Program-made: the position numbers and the translations under genes
The notes under the pieces: generated by a model
Seen by the model: the letters and a program-made list of their open reading frames with translations, nothing else
Told to the model about the DNA's origin: nothing
The model's database searches: none
Part shown: piece by piece, positions 33,726 to 42,849 of the stretch
Numbering within the stretch: position 1 is the first letter of the stretch
Layout: each line of letters starts with the position of its first letter
From: Hydrocarboniphaga sp965279055
GTDB lineage: Bacteria; Pseudomonadota; Gammaproteobacteria; Nevskiales; Nevskiaceae
Reading direction: 5' to 3'
DNA length: 64,000 nt
Assembly: GCF_965279055.1 (NCBI RefSeq)
Contig: NZ_OZ257125.1
Span: forward strand, 1,922,001 to 1,986,000

Positions 33726-35206
33726 ACGCTGCAAGCATGGCTGCGCAGCCGAAACCGCTGGTCTGGGGCTTGACGCTGATAGCAACGCTCGGAGGACTGC
33801 TGTTCGGCTACGACACGGCGGTGATCTCCGGCGCCGTCAGTTCAATCGACGTGTACTTCATCGATCCGCTTGGGCTGTCCGAAACGGCGCGTTCCACTCT
33901 GTCGGGTTTCACAATATCCAGCGCGCTGTTCGGCTGCATCATTGGCGGCGCTGCCGCAGGGTGGCTCTCGGATCGCTACGGCCGTAAACCGGCACTCCTG
34001 CTGGCGGCAGTGATGTTCCTGATCTCCGCGATCGGTTCCGCAGTCCCGGAACTGGGTCTCGGCGTCATCGGCAGCATGGGGCCGGACGCGCTGGTTCCGT
34101 TCATCATCTACCGCATCATCGGCGGCGTGGGTGTCGGCTTGGCTTCGATGGCGTCGCCGCTGTATATCGCGGAGATCGCGCCGAAGGAATCGCGTGGGCA
34201 ACTCGTATCGCTCAATCAGATCGCCATCGTCACCGGCATGGTCGGCGTCTACTTCGTCAACTGGATGATCGCGGGCCAGGGTGACGAGGAATGGCTGCAT
34301 GCGATCGGCTGGCGCTGGATGTTCGCGTCGGAGGCCTTGCCCTGCCTGCTGTTCGCCCTGCTGCTGCTGAAGGCGCCGGACACCCCGCGCTGGCTGGTCA
34401 TGCAGCGCCGCGACAAGGAAGCTCTCACGATCCTCAACCGACTCGGCGAAGCCCGGCCGGAAGCGACCTTGGGCGAGATCAAGGAGAGCCTGATCGTCCG
34501 CAATGAGCCCCTGTTTGCTTACGGGATTGCGGTGGTCGTGGTCGGTATTCTGCTCTCGGTGTTCCAGCAGTTCGTCGGCATCAACGCCGTGCTGTACTAC
34601 GCGCCGGTGATATTCCAGAACATGGGCGCGAGCACCGATACCGCGCTGCTGCAGACGGTGATCGTCGGTATCGCCAATGTAGCTTTCACCCTGGTCGCAA
34701 CATTCAAGGTCGATCACTGGGGGCGCAAGCCGCTGATGTTCTGGGGTGCGACGGTCATGGCAGTGTCGATGTTCTCACTCGGCACCTTGTTCGCCACGCA
34801 CCAGATGGGCCTCTGGGCGCTGATCGCGATGCTCGCCTATATCGCCGGCTTTGCGTTCTCCTGGGGGCCGGTCGTGTGGATTCTGCTGTCGGAGATCTTC
34901 CCGAACGCGATCAAGGGCCGGGCGATGGCCATCGCGGTGGCGGCGCAGTGGATCGCCAATCTCGCGGTGTCCTGGTCGTTCAAGGTGCTCGACGAAAACT
35001 CCGTGCTCAATGCGCTGTTCAGCCACGGCTTCGCCTACTGGGTGTACGGCAGCATGAGCGTGCTGGCGGCCTTGTTCGTGTGGCGCTGGGTGCCGGAGAC
35101 CAAGGGCCGGAGCCTGGAGGCGATCCAGGGGCTGTGGGGCCGGAAGCTGCTGACAGGCGACACGCGGATCGAGTTGGCCGCCGCCGAACCACCCGTCGGC
35201 AAGTAA
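33722..35206 (+). CDS. xylE: Sugar:H+ symporter, XylE-like (MFS)
   Basis: The 494-residue protein has twelve transmembrane helices and the sugar-porter signatures: GYDTAVISGAV (helix 1), GWLSDRYGRKPALL, PLYIAEIAPKESRGQLVS, DTPRWLVMQ (loop 6), QQFVGINAVLYYAPVIF (helix 7) and PETKGRSLE at the C-terminus. It most resembles E. coli XylE and should bring D-xylose, or another monosaccharide released by the glycosidases, into the cytoplasm. It follows xylB and overlaps the start of the GH74 gene (TAATG). Confidence 0.88.
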   Translation: MNAASMAAQPKPLVWGLTLIATLGGLLFGYDTAVISGAVSSIDVYFIDPLGLSETARSTLSGFTISSALFGCIIGGAAAGWLSDRYGRKPALLLAAVMFLISAIGSAVPELGLGVIGSMGPDALVPFIIYRIIGGVGVGLASMASPLYIAEIAPKESRGQLVSLNQIAIVTGMVGVYFVNWMIAGQGDEEWLHAIGWRWMFASEALPCLLFALLLLKAPDTPRWLVMQRRDKEALTILNRLGEARPEATLGEIKESLIVRNEPLFAYGIAVVVVGILLSVFQQFVGINAVLYYAPVIFQNMGASTDTALLQTVIVGIANVAFTLVATFKVDHWGRKPLMFWGATVMAVSMFSLGTLFATHQMGLWALIAMLAYIAGFAFSWGPVVWILLSEIFPNAIKGRAMAIAVAAQWIANLAVSWSFKVLDENSVLNALFSHGFAYWVYGSMSVLAALFVWRWVPETKGRSLEAIQGLWGRKLLTGDTRIELAAAEPPVGK

Positions 35207-37542
35207 TGCTGACGCCGGGACGGTGGGCCGTGGCCGGGCCGGCAGACGCAGTGCGCGCGGTAACCGGTTTTATCGGGTCCGCGCGCCGTCACAGGCTGAA
35301 GCGGGTCGCTCGGCTCGCGCTGGGGCTCGCGGTCGGTATGACCGCGCCTTGCCTTGCCATCGCCGCGGCGGGTGGCGGCTACGAGTTCCGAAATGTCGCG
35401 ATCGGTGGCGGTGGATTCGTCAGCGGCTTGGTGTTCCATCCCGGCCAAGCCGGACTCGTCTACGCCCGCACCGACGTTGGCGGTGCCTATCGCTGGGACG
35501 TATCGGCGCGTCGCTGGATCGCGCTGACCGACTGGATCGGCGCAGACGACGTCAATCTGACGGGCATCGAGAGCCTGGCGGTCGATCCGTCCGATTCGTC
35601 GCGCGTCTATCTCGCGGCTGGAACCTACACCTTCGAACAGGCCGGCAACGGCGCGATCCTGCGCTCGCGCGATCGCGGTGCGACGTTTGAACGCAGCGAT
35701 CTGCCGTTCAAGCTCGGCGCCAACGAACTGGGACGCGGCAACGGTGAGCGCCTGGCGGTGGACCCGAACGACGGCCGCGTGCTGTTCTTCGGCTCGCGCG
35801 GCGATGGGCTGTGGCGCAGCGCCGACCAGGGGGCGAGTTGGTCGCGCGTCGAAAGCTTCCCGGCTGTGGCGACCTCGCAGGCGGCGACAGCCGAGAACAG
35901 CTGGCGCCGCCAGCCGATCGGCATCGTGTTCGTCGCGTTCGAGCCGGCGAGCGGCCGCAGGGGTGAGCCGACGCCGACGCTCTATGCCGGCGTGTCGACG
36001 CGCGAGACCAGCCTGTTCGTGTCCAGGGACGGCGGCAAGATCTGGAACCCGGTTGCCGGCCAGCCCACCGGGCTGCGGCCCAACCACATGGTGCGCGGCG
36101 CCGATGGCATCTGGTACCTGAGCTACGGCGACGAGCCCGGCCCCGACAACATGCGCAACGGCGCCGTGTGGAAGTACAGTCCCGAGAACGGTGCCTGGAC
36201 CGAGATCACGCCGGCGCCGCAGTCCAGCGACACGCAGAAGGACGGCTTCGGCTGGGGCGCTGTCGCCGTGGACGCGCAGAACCCGAAGCTGCTGCTGGCG
36301 AGCACCTTCTGCCGCTACGGCCCGCACGACGACATCTTCCGCAGCAGCGACGGCGGCCGCAGCTGGGCGCCGTTGTTCGATCGTTCGCGCTTCGATCACA
36401 GCAGCAACATGTGGACGCGCGAGCACAGTCCGCACTGGATCGCCGATGTTGAGATCGACCCGCACGATTCCGATCACGCGCTGTTCGTGACCGGCTACGG
36501 CATCTGGGGCACGCGTAATCTGCGCGCGGCCGACCGCAATGGCAGCGTCGACTGGCAGTTCGACAACGCCGGGCTGGAAGAGACGGTGGCGCTGGGCCTG
36601 ATCAGCCCGCCGCGGGGGGCGCCACTGCTGAGCGCGATGGGCGATCTTGACGGCTTTCGCCACGATGATCTGTCGAGCGTACCGCTGCAGTTCGCCACGC
36701 CGCCGCGCTTTCACAACAGCGAGAGCATCGCCTATGCCGGCACCGCGCCGCAGGTGATCGTGCGCAGCGGCCGCATCCGCGACCATCGCGACGAAATCCG
36801 TGCGGCGTATTCGACCGACGGCGGCAAGAGCTGGGCCGCCTTCGCCAGCGAACCGCCGAACAGTGACGGTGGCGGCCATATCACGGTATCCGCAGACGGC
36901 AAGTGGGTGGTGTGGAAGCCCGACAAGAGCGGTGCCTGGCGCACGAGTGATTTCGGCAAGCAGTGGCAGCCGGTGCAGGGGCTGCCGCAGCCGCTCGACG
37001 TGGAAGCCGATCGTGTCGATCCGCGCCGCTTCTACGCCTTCGACGGCGCCAGCGGCAGCTTCTACGTCAGCGACGACGGCGGCGCGCGCTTCGTCGCTGC
37101 AAAGGCCGGCATGCAGAGAGCCGACGGTGGCTGGTTCCGGCCCGAAATCCGGCCTTCGCCGGACGCCGCAGGAGTTGTTTATCTCGCGGCCGCAGGGCAG
37201 GGGCTGCTGCGCTGGTCGGCAGGCAAGCTCGAAAAACTGCCGGGAGTCGAGGCCGCCCACTCGCTGGGCTTCGGCAAGGCCGCGCGAGGTCGCAAGACTT
37301 CGGCGCTGTTTCTGGCGGGCCGCGTCGGCGGCCGTCAGGGCCTGTTCCGCTCCGACGATGGCGGTCGCTCGTGGGCGCGCATCGACGACGACACGCATCG
37401 CTATGGCCGCATCAGCCATGTGACCGGCGATCCCCGCGTCTACGGGCGCGTCTACTTCGCCGCTAGCGGGCGCGGCGTGATCTATGGCGAACCGCGCGCG
37501 GCGACGTCCCGATCGACGCCTGCAGCCAAGACTGTCGAATGA
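35206..37542 (+). CDS. Xyloglucan-specific endo-beta-1,4-glucanase, GH74
   Basis: The 778-residue protein has a long N-terminus with a signal peptide core (about 33-54, LARLALGLAVGMTAPCLA-like) and then a double seven-bladed propeller with GH74 motifs. Catalytic residues are Asp90 in YARTDVGGAYRWD and Asp480 in SAMGDLDGFRHDDL. It cleaves the xyloglucan backbone outside the cell or in the periplasm. The ATG at 35206 shares its A with the xylE stop. The start region may be longer than the real signal peptide; a start near 35338 (MTAPCLAIAAAG) is unlikely because it would remove the basic segment. Confidence 0.92.
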   Translation: MLTPGRWAVAGPADAVRAVTGFIGSARRHRLKRVARLALGLAVGMTAPCLAIAAAGGGYEFRNVAIGGGGFVSGLVFHPGQAGLVYARTDVGGAYRWDVSARRWIALTDWIGADDVNLTGIESLAVDPSDSSRVYLAAGTYTFEQAGNGAILRSRDRGATFERSDLPFKLGANELGRGNGERLAVDPNDGRVLFFGSRGDGLWRSADQGASWSRVESFPAVATSQAATAENSWRRQPIGIVFVAFEPASGRRGEPTPTLYAGVSTRETSLFVSRDGGKIWNPVAGQPTGLRPNHMVRGADGIWYLSYGDEPGPDNMRNGAVWKYSPENGAWTEITPAPQSSDTQKDGFGWGAVAVDAQNPKLLLASTFCRYGPHDDIFRSSDGGRSWAPLFDRSRFDHSSNMWTREHSPHWIADVEIDPHDSDHALFVTGYGIWGTRNLRAADRNGSVDWQFDNAGLEETVALGLISPPRGAPLLSAMGDLDGFRHDDLSSVPLQFATPPRFHNSESIAYAGTAPQVIVRSGRIRDHRDEIRAAYSTDGGKSWAAFASEPPNSDGGGHITVSADGKWVVWKPDKSGAWRTSDFGKQWQPVQGLPQPLDVEADRVDPRRFYAFDGASGSFYVSDDGGARFVAAKAGMQRADGGWFRPEIRPSPDAAGVVYLAAAGQGLLRWSAGKLEKLPGVEAAHSLGFGKAARGRKTSALFLAGRVGGRQGLFRSDDGGRSWARIDDDTHRYGRISHVTGDPRVYGRVYFAASGRGVIYGEPRAATSRSTPAAKTVE

Positions 37543-37558
37543 ACCGAAGGTGAGACCG

Positions 37559-39106
37559 ATGAAGTCCTCGAATGCGCGCAGCCTGCGCAACGCCAGCCTG
37601 ATGCTGTGCGCGGCCGTGATGTCGGTCGATGCACTTGCCGCCAAGCCGGTCGATGTGCGCGTGACGGTCACGGCGGACACTGCCGGGCCCCGCATCGAGC
37701 CGGCGGTGTATGGCCAGTTCGTCGAGCAACTCGGTACGGGCGTCTACGGCGGTCTGTGGGTCGGCCCCGAGTCGACCATCCCCAATACGCGCGGCTGGCG
37801 TAACGATGTCGTCGAGGCGCTGCGCCGTGTCGGCGTGCCGGTGATGCGCTGGCCGGGTGGCTGCTTCGCCGACGACTATGACTGGCGCGACGGCATCGGC
37901 GACCCGGCCAAGCGCCCCGCGCGCACCAACAAATGGTGGGGCGGGCTGGAAAGCAACCGCGTCGGCACACACGAGTTCATGGACCTGGCCGAGATGCTCG
38001 GATCCGAGGTCTACCTGGCCGGCAACATGGGCTCGATGCCGCCGCGTGCGATGGCAGAGTGGCTGGAGTACATGACGGCCGACGGCAAGTCGGCGCTGGC
38101 CGAGGAGCGCCGCCGCAACGGCCGCGACAGGCCGTGGGCGGTGAAGTACATGGGTATCGGCAACGAAAGCTGGGGCTGCGGCGGCAATATGCGCCCCGAA
38201 TACCAGTCCGACCTGCACAACCAGTACGCCACGTTCCTGCGCGGGTCGGCGCTGCGCGTGGCCTCCGGCGAAGGCGAGACCAACGACCACCTGGTCGAGG
38301 TGCTGATGGAGCGTTCCGGCCCGCACATGGACGCGTTCACGCTGCACTACTACACCTTGCCGGGCGACTGGAAGAACAAGGGCGAGGCCCTCGGTTTCGA
38401 CGCGCACGCCTGGGCCAAGACGCTGAAGACCGCAATGGGCATCGAGCCCCGCATCGCCGCGGTCTCGCGCATCATGGACAAGTACGACAAGGACAAGCGC
38501 ATCGCGCTCTACGTCGACGAGTGGGGTACCTGGTACGACACGCCGGCCGGCGCCAGTGCGCTGTGGCAGCAGAACTCGCTGCGCGACGCCATCGTGGCGG
38601 CGCTGTCGTTCAACGTCTTCCACCGCCACACCGAACGCGTGAAGATGACCAACATCGCCCAGATGGTCAACGTGCTGCAGGCGATGGTGCTGACGGACGG
38701 CACGCGCATGCTGTTGACGCCCACCTACCACGTCTTCGACCTGTACAAGCCGTTCAGGGGCGCGACACCACTCGAGGCCACGGTCGAAGGACCGCACTGG
38801 CAGCAGGATGACATTGTGTTGCCGGCCGTCGACGTCAGCGCCGCCCGTGCGGCCGACGGCAGCATCCTGCTCGCGCTGGTCAATCTCGATCCCGAACGCC
38901 CGGCGCGCGTGGCGACGAACCTGAAGGTGAAGGCGCCGGTCCGCGGCCGGATACTGACTGCTGCCGCGATGGACGCACACAACACTTTCGCCGCGACTGG
39001 GACGCTGGTGCCGGCGCCCTATTTCGCCAAACCGGCGAAGGCGGCGCTGACGCTGGAGCTGCCGCCCAAGTCGATCGTCGTCGTCGAGATTCCAGCCGCC
39101 CGATGA
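37559..39106 (+). CDS. Alpha-L-arabinofuranosidase, GH51
   Basis: The 515-residue protein has a signal peptide (about 1-28), AVYGQFVEQLG, VMRWPGGCFADDYDWRDGIG, acid/base Glu203 in GIGNESWGCGG and nucleophile Glu321 in YVDEWGTWY. GH51 enzymes release terminal arabinofuranose, found in arabinoxyloglucan of Solanaceae and on other hemicelluloses. It starts 16 bp after the GH74 gene and overlaps the next gene by 4 bp. A secreted form suggests periplasmic action. Confidence 0.9.
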   Translation: MKSSNARSLRNASLMLCAAVMSVDALAAKPVDVRVTVTADTAGPRIEPAVYGQFVEQLGTGVYGGLWVGPESTIPNTRGWRNDVVEALRRVGVPVMRWPGGCFADDYDWRDGIGDPAKRPARTNKWWGGLESNRVGTHEFMDLAEMLGSEVYLAGNMGSMPPRAMAEWLEYMTADGKSALAEERRRNGRDRPWAVKYMGIGNESWGCGGNMRPEYQSDLHNQYATFLRGSALRVASGEGETNDHLVEVLMERSGPHMDAFTLHYYTLPGDWKNKGEALGFDAHAWAKTLKTAMGIEPRIAAVSRIMDKYDKDKRIALYVDEWGTWYDTPAGASALWQQNSLRDAIVAALSFNVFHRHTERVKMTNIAQMVNVLQAMVLTDGTRMLLTPTYHVFDLYKPFRGATPLEATVEGPHWQQDDIVLPAVDVSAARAADGSILLALVNLDPERPARVATNLKVKAPVRGRILTAAAMDAHNTFAATGTLVPAPYFAKPAKAALTLELPPKSIVVVEIPAAR

Positions 39107-40439
39107 GTGGCTTGTCTGCGAAGCGTAACGACAGCCACGGGCTGGAGGACAAGCTCCGCAGGACTCTGTTGCAAGCACTGGCGGCGGCGCCGCTGTTCGC
39201 TGCCGCGCCCGCATGGGGCGCTATTTCCAGTGCTGCGGCCTTTGGAGCCGTGCGGCCGTTCGCGCTATCGGACGTGCAGCCGCTCGACGGCCCGTTCAAG
39301 GCCGCGAAGGTGCTCGATGCACGCTATCTGCTGTCGCTGAATCTCGACCGGCTGCTGCACAACACTCGCGTCAATGCAGGCTTGCCGCCCAAGGCCTCGG
39401 AATACCGGGGCTGGGAATCGCAGGAGCCCTGGATCAGCATTCGCTGTCACGGTCATACGCTGGGCCATTACCTCAGCGCCTGCGCGATGATGTGGGCTAT
39501 CACCGGCGAGGCGCGCTATCTGAGGCTGGCGGAGCGCTTCAACCATCGAGCACTGCTCGATCCGCTGGCTGAGCGGCGCGACACGCTGGATGGGCTGCAC
39601 GCCAATACACAGATTCCCAAGGTGATCGGCTTCGCGCGTCTGCACGAGCTGACCGGCGCACCCCGCTACCAGCGGGCAGCGCAGTATTTCTGGAACACGG
39701 TGTTGGCTCGCCGCTGCTTCGCCACCGGTGGCCTTGGCGACGTCGAACACTTCTTCCCGCCGGCCGAGACCGGTCAGCATCTCCAGTCGGCGAAAACGAT
39801 GGAGACCTGCTGCACGCACAACAGGCTGCGTCTGACGCGCGCGCTATTCACCGCCGCACCCTCGGCCGCGTACGCGGACTATTACGAGCGCGCGCTGCTC
39901 AATGGCATCCTCGCGTCGCAGGATCCGGAGACCGGGATGTTCACCTACTTCCAAATGAAAGCTTTCGTTTGCGGAATTTTTAGAGTGCTTCGAGCCAGCG
40001 TTGCGTCGCCCACCCCGCTCGCCACGGCTCATTCCAAGCTCGACGTTCTTCCGGCGCCCGATTCCGAGCGGCGTATTTTTGTCGGTCACCGGGAAGGCCA
40101 GATGAAATTGAGCGGCGACAGCGTCGTCGCGCCCAAGCCTGCTGCCGAGTCCGCGCGCGAAAGTTATGTGGGCGCCAGCGCTGTCGGCAGTGGCCGTGTC
40201 GGCGTGGCCCACGTGTATCTGGCCCGCCGCGGCAAGCCCAACACGAACTGCCCCGACTACCGCACCGAGTCGGTCACGCCGGAGATCTTGGTGGACATCA
40301 ACGGTGCGCTGGCGCAGCCCGACGGCAGGCTGTCGAAAGACCTTATGCCCGAACTGCTGCATGCCAATGAGAAGGGCTGCGCGATCGGCAGCGCGAGATG
40401 GATCCGCTGCTGAAGCCCGAACGCCTGACGACGAGTTGA
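39103..40439 (+). pseudogene. GH127-like gene fused to a GDSL-esterase tail (disrupted)
   Basis: Residues 1-285 match a GH127/DUF1680 beta-L-arabinofuranosidase: signal peptide, SIRCHGHTLGHYLSACAMMW, ETCCTHNRLRLTRALF (the Glu and Cys zinc ligands) and DPETGMFTYFQMK. The match then stops, so the CC motif with the catalytic cysteine is missing. About 180 bp (39961-40140) fit no family. From about 40260 the frame reads LVDINGALAQ...LLHANEKG, the C-terminal His block of a GDSL/SGNH esterase. One missing base near 40386 shifts it; restoring it gives AIWQREMDPLLK to a stop at 40439. The catalytic parts of both enzymes are lost. Confidence 0.75.
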
Positions 40440-40509
40440 TTACAGGGCGCAGCGTGATCGCGGGTGGTCGTTCCGCGACGTGCTTCGCCGGCCACACATG
40501 AGGAGACAG

Positions 40510-42177
40510 ATGAGTACCGACGACAGACGCACCAGCGCGAACTGGACACGCCGCTCGCTCCTGCAGGCATCGGCCTGGGCCGCCGCGGGCACGCTGAGCC
40601 TGCCATACGCAGGGGCTGCCGAGTCCGCGGCGTTCGCGCCCAGCTGGGACTCGCTGGTCGGTGGCTACCGCACGCCCGATTGGTTCCGCGATGCCAAGTT
40701 CGGTATCTGGGCACATTGGAGCGCGCAGTGCGTGCCCGAGATGGGCGACTGGTATGCGCGCCACATGTATATCCAGGGTTACGGGCAGTACCAGCATCAC
40801 CTGAAGACCTACGGCCATCCAACGAAAGTCGGTTTTATGGAGATGAACAACCGCTGGAAGGCCGAGAACTGGGATCCCGACGCGCTGCTCGATCTGTATG
40901 CGAAGGCAGGTGCCAAGTACTTCGTTGCGCTGGCCAATCACCACGACAACTTCGACAACTACAACTCGAAATACCACGGCTGGAACAGCCTGCGCGTCGG
41001 CCCCAAGCGCGACCTCGTCGGCGGCTGGGCCAAGGCCGCGCGAGCGCGCGGCCTGCGCTTCGGCGTGAGCAACCATTCGGCGCACTCCTGGCATTGGTTC
41101 CAGACCGCCTACGGCTACGACGCCGAAGGTCCACGCGCCGGCCAGCGCTACGACGCCTACACGCTGACCAAGGCCGACGGTCGCGGCAAGTGGTGGCAGG
41201 GCCTGGATCCGCAGGAGCTCTACACCGGCCGCAACATGGTGATCCCCGACGGCTTCTCTACCGCGAGCAGTGCCAGCGACTGGCACGACCAGAACACTCG
41301 CCAGTGGGACGAGAGGCCGCCGCTGCAGAACCCCGCTTTCACGCGCCAGTGGTTCTTGCGCTGCCGCGACCTGATCGACAGCTACCGCCCGGACCTGGTT
41401 TATTTCGACAATACCGGCCTGCCGCTGGGCCAGGCCGGGCTGGACATCGCCGCCCATTATTACAACGCCAGCATGGCCTGGCACGGCGGCAAGCTCGAGG
41501 CGGTGGTCAACGGCAAGATACTGCCGCCCGAGCGCCGCGCGGGCTTGGTCGAGGACGTCGAACGCGGTTTCCGCGAAGGCATCGAGCCGCTGCCCTGGCA
41601 GACCGACACCTGCCTCGGCGACTGGCATTACAACCGCTCGATCTTCGACAACCACCAATACAAGTCGGCCGCCACAGTGATCCACCGCCTGTGCGACATC
41701 GTCTCGAAGAACGGCAACCTGCTGCTGTCGGTGCCGCTGCGCGGCGACGGCAGCATCGACGCCGACGAGCGCAAGGTGCTTGAGGACATCGCCGCCTGGA
41801 TGGGCCGCAACGGCGAGGCGATCCACGGCACGCGGCCGTGGCGCAGCTATGGCGAAGGCCCCACGCGCGTGGCCGGCGGCATGATGAGCGAGAACGCTTC
41901 GCAGGCGCTCACCGCCGAAGACATCCGCTTCACGACCAAGAGTGGCGCGTTGTACGCCATCGCCCTGGGTTGGCCGAAGGACGGCGTGCTGCGCATCGCC
42001 GCGCTGGCGCAGGACTCGGCGCTGGCGCCGGGTTCGATCGAGCGCGTGCAGGCCTTGGGCTGGAACGACAGCCTGCCGTTCAAGCGCAGCCGCAAGGGGC
42101 TGGAAGTGACAGTGCCCGAAGGGCTGGCGGGCACGCCGGCAGTGGCGCTGCAGATTCGCGGAGCAGCGCTGGCATGA
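40510..42177 (+). CDS. Alpha-L-fucosidase, GH29
   Basis: The 555-residue protein has a twin-arginine-like signal (TRRSLLQASAWAAAGTLSL, about 9-30) followed by a GH29 barrel: DAKFGIWAHWSAQCVPE, YFVALANHHDNFDNYNSKYHGWNS, GLRFGVSNHSAHSWHWF and nucleophile Asp300 in PDLVYFDNTGLP. It removes fucose, as on fucogalacto-xyloglucan of dicot primary walls. The start at 40510 follows GAGGAGA. An intact gene wedged between two decayed ones, it overlaps the GH97 remnant by 4 bp. Confidence 0.9.
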   Translation: MSTDDRRTSANWTRRSLLQASAWAAAGTLSLPYAGAAESAAFAPSWDSLVGGYRTPDWFRDAKFGIWAHWSAQCVPEMGDWYARHMYIQGYGQYQHHLKTYGHPTKVGFMEMNNRWKAENWDPDALLDLYAKAGAKYFVALANHHDNFDNYNSKYHGWNSLRVGPKRDLVGGWAKAARARGLRFGVSNHSAHSWHWFQTAYGYDAEGPRAGQRYDAYTLTKADGRGKWWQGLDPQELYTGRNMVIPDGFSTASSASDWHDQNTRQWDERPPLQNPAFTRQWFLRCRDLIDSYRPDLVYFDNTGLPLGQAGLDIAAHYYNASMAWHGGKLEAVVNGKILPPERRAGLVEDVERGFREGIEPLPWQTDTCLGDWHYNRSIFDNHQYKSAATVIHRLCDIVSKNGNLLLSVPLRGDGSIDADERKVLEDIAAWMGRNGEAIHGTRPWRSYGEGPTRVAGGMMSENASQALTAEDIRFTTKSGALYAIALGWPKDGVLRIAALAQDSALAPGSIERVQALGWNDSLPFKRSRKGLEVTVPEGLAGTPAVALQIRGAALA

Positions 42178-42816
42178 ACGCGAAACGGATCGTCGCCGCA
42201 GCATGGATACTTGCATCCGCGGGGATGACGCAGATGGTGCATGCCGCCGATGCGTTCGTCACATCACCCGATGGCCGCGTCGGCATTCGTACCACCGCCG
42301 ACGGCGCCTCGTTCTCAGTGACGCGCGGTCGCGAGACCCTCGTCGTGACATCGACGCTGGGGCTGTACCTTGAAGGCGCACCGGCGCTGGAAGCGCGCAA
42401 GGACACGGTCGTCGACCGCAAGATTCCGCTGGTGGCCACCTGCCGGCGGGGCTGCGGCGTACTTATCCCAACTTCATCACCCAGGAAGGCGTGACGGGTG
42501 CCAAATGGAACAGGATGGACGGGCGCATCACACCGCGGCACAACCTGATGTTGCCGTACATGCGCATGCTCGCGGGACCGATGGACTACATCCCTGGCGG
42601 CTTCCACAACGAAACACCTGCGTCCTTCGAGATACGCGCGAAGATGCCGTTGACGCAGACTACGCGCGGCCAGGCGCTGGCGAGCCGGTGCGTCAACTGC
42701 GCAGCAGCGAGCGCATCGTGACGGCGAAAAACCAGCTCGTGCTGCGCCCGTCGCCGGCCGGCGGCGCGGCCGTGATTCTCGAACCTGCAACCGGAGACCG
42801 AGCACCGTGGATGTGA
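42174..42816 (+). pseudogene. GH97 glycosidase remnant with internal deletions
   Basis: Three frames carry consecutive pieces of a GH97 alpha-glucosidase/alpha-galactosidase. The signal peptide and N-terminal domain (SPDGRVGIRTTADGASFSV...VVDRKIPLVAT) read from 42174. The catalytic piece RRTYPNFITQEGVTGAKWNRM...GPMDYIPGGFHNETP...TTRGQALA is in the second frame to about 42680. The C-terminal piece EPVRQLRSSERIVTAKNQLVLRPSPAGGAAVILEP is in the third to 42816. A full GH97 is about 650 residues; roughly 210 codons remain, so at least two internal deletions occurred. Confidence 0.85.
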
Positions 42817-42849
42817 CTCGCCGCCATCACCGTGGTCGCGAGGTCTGAC

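Noticed and set aside
34876..35205. Longer N-terminus for GH74 overlapping the transporter gene
   Set aside because: It would read 330 bp of xylE in another frame; the TAATG junction at 35204-35208 and the signal peptide support the later start.
35035..37695. An 886-codon open frame on the minus strand across GH74
   Set aside because: It is antisense to a GH74 gene with all catalytic motifs, and its product is Arg/Ala-rich with no recognisable domain; it is a GC-rich shadow frame.
39844..42216. A 790-codon minus-strand frame across the GH127 stub and GH29
   Set aside because: No protein features were found, and the plus strand encodes a complete GH29 through most of it.
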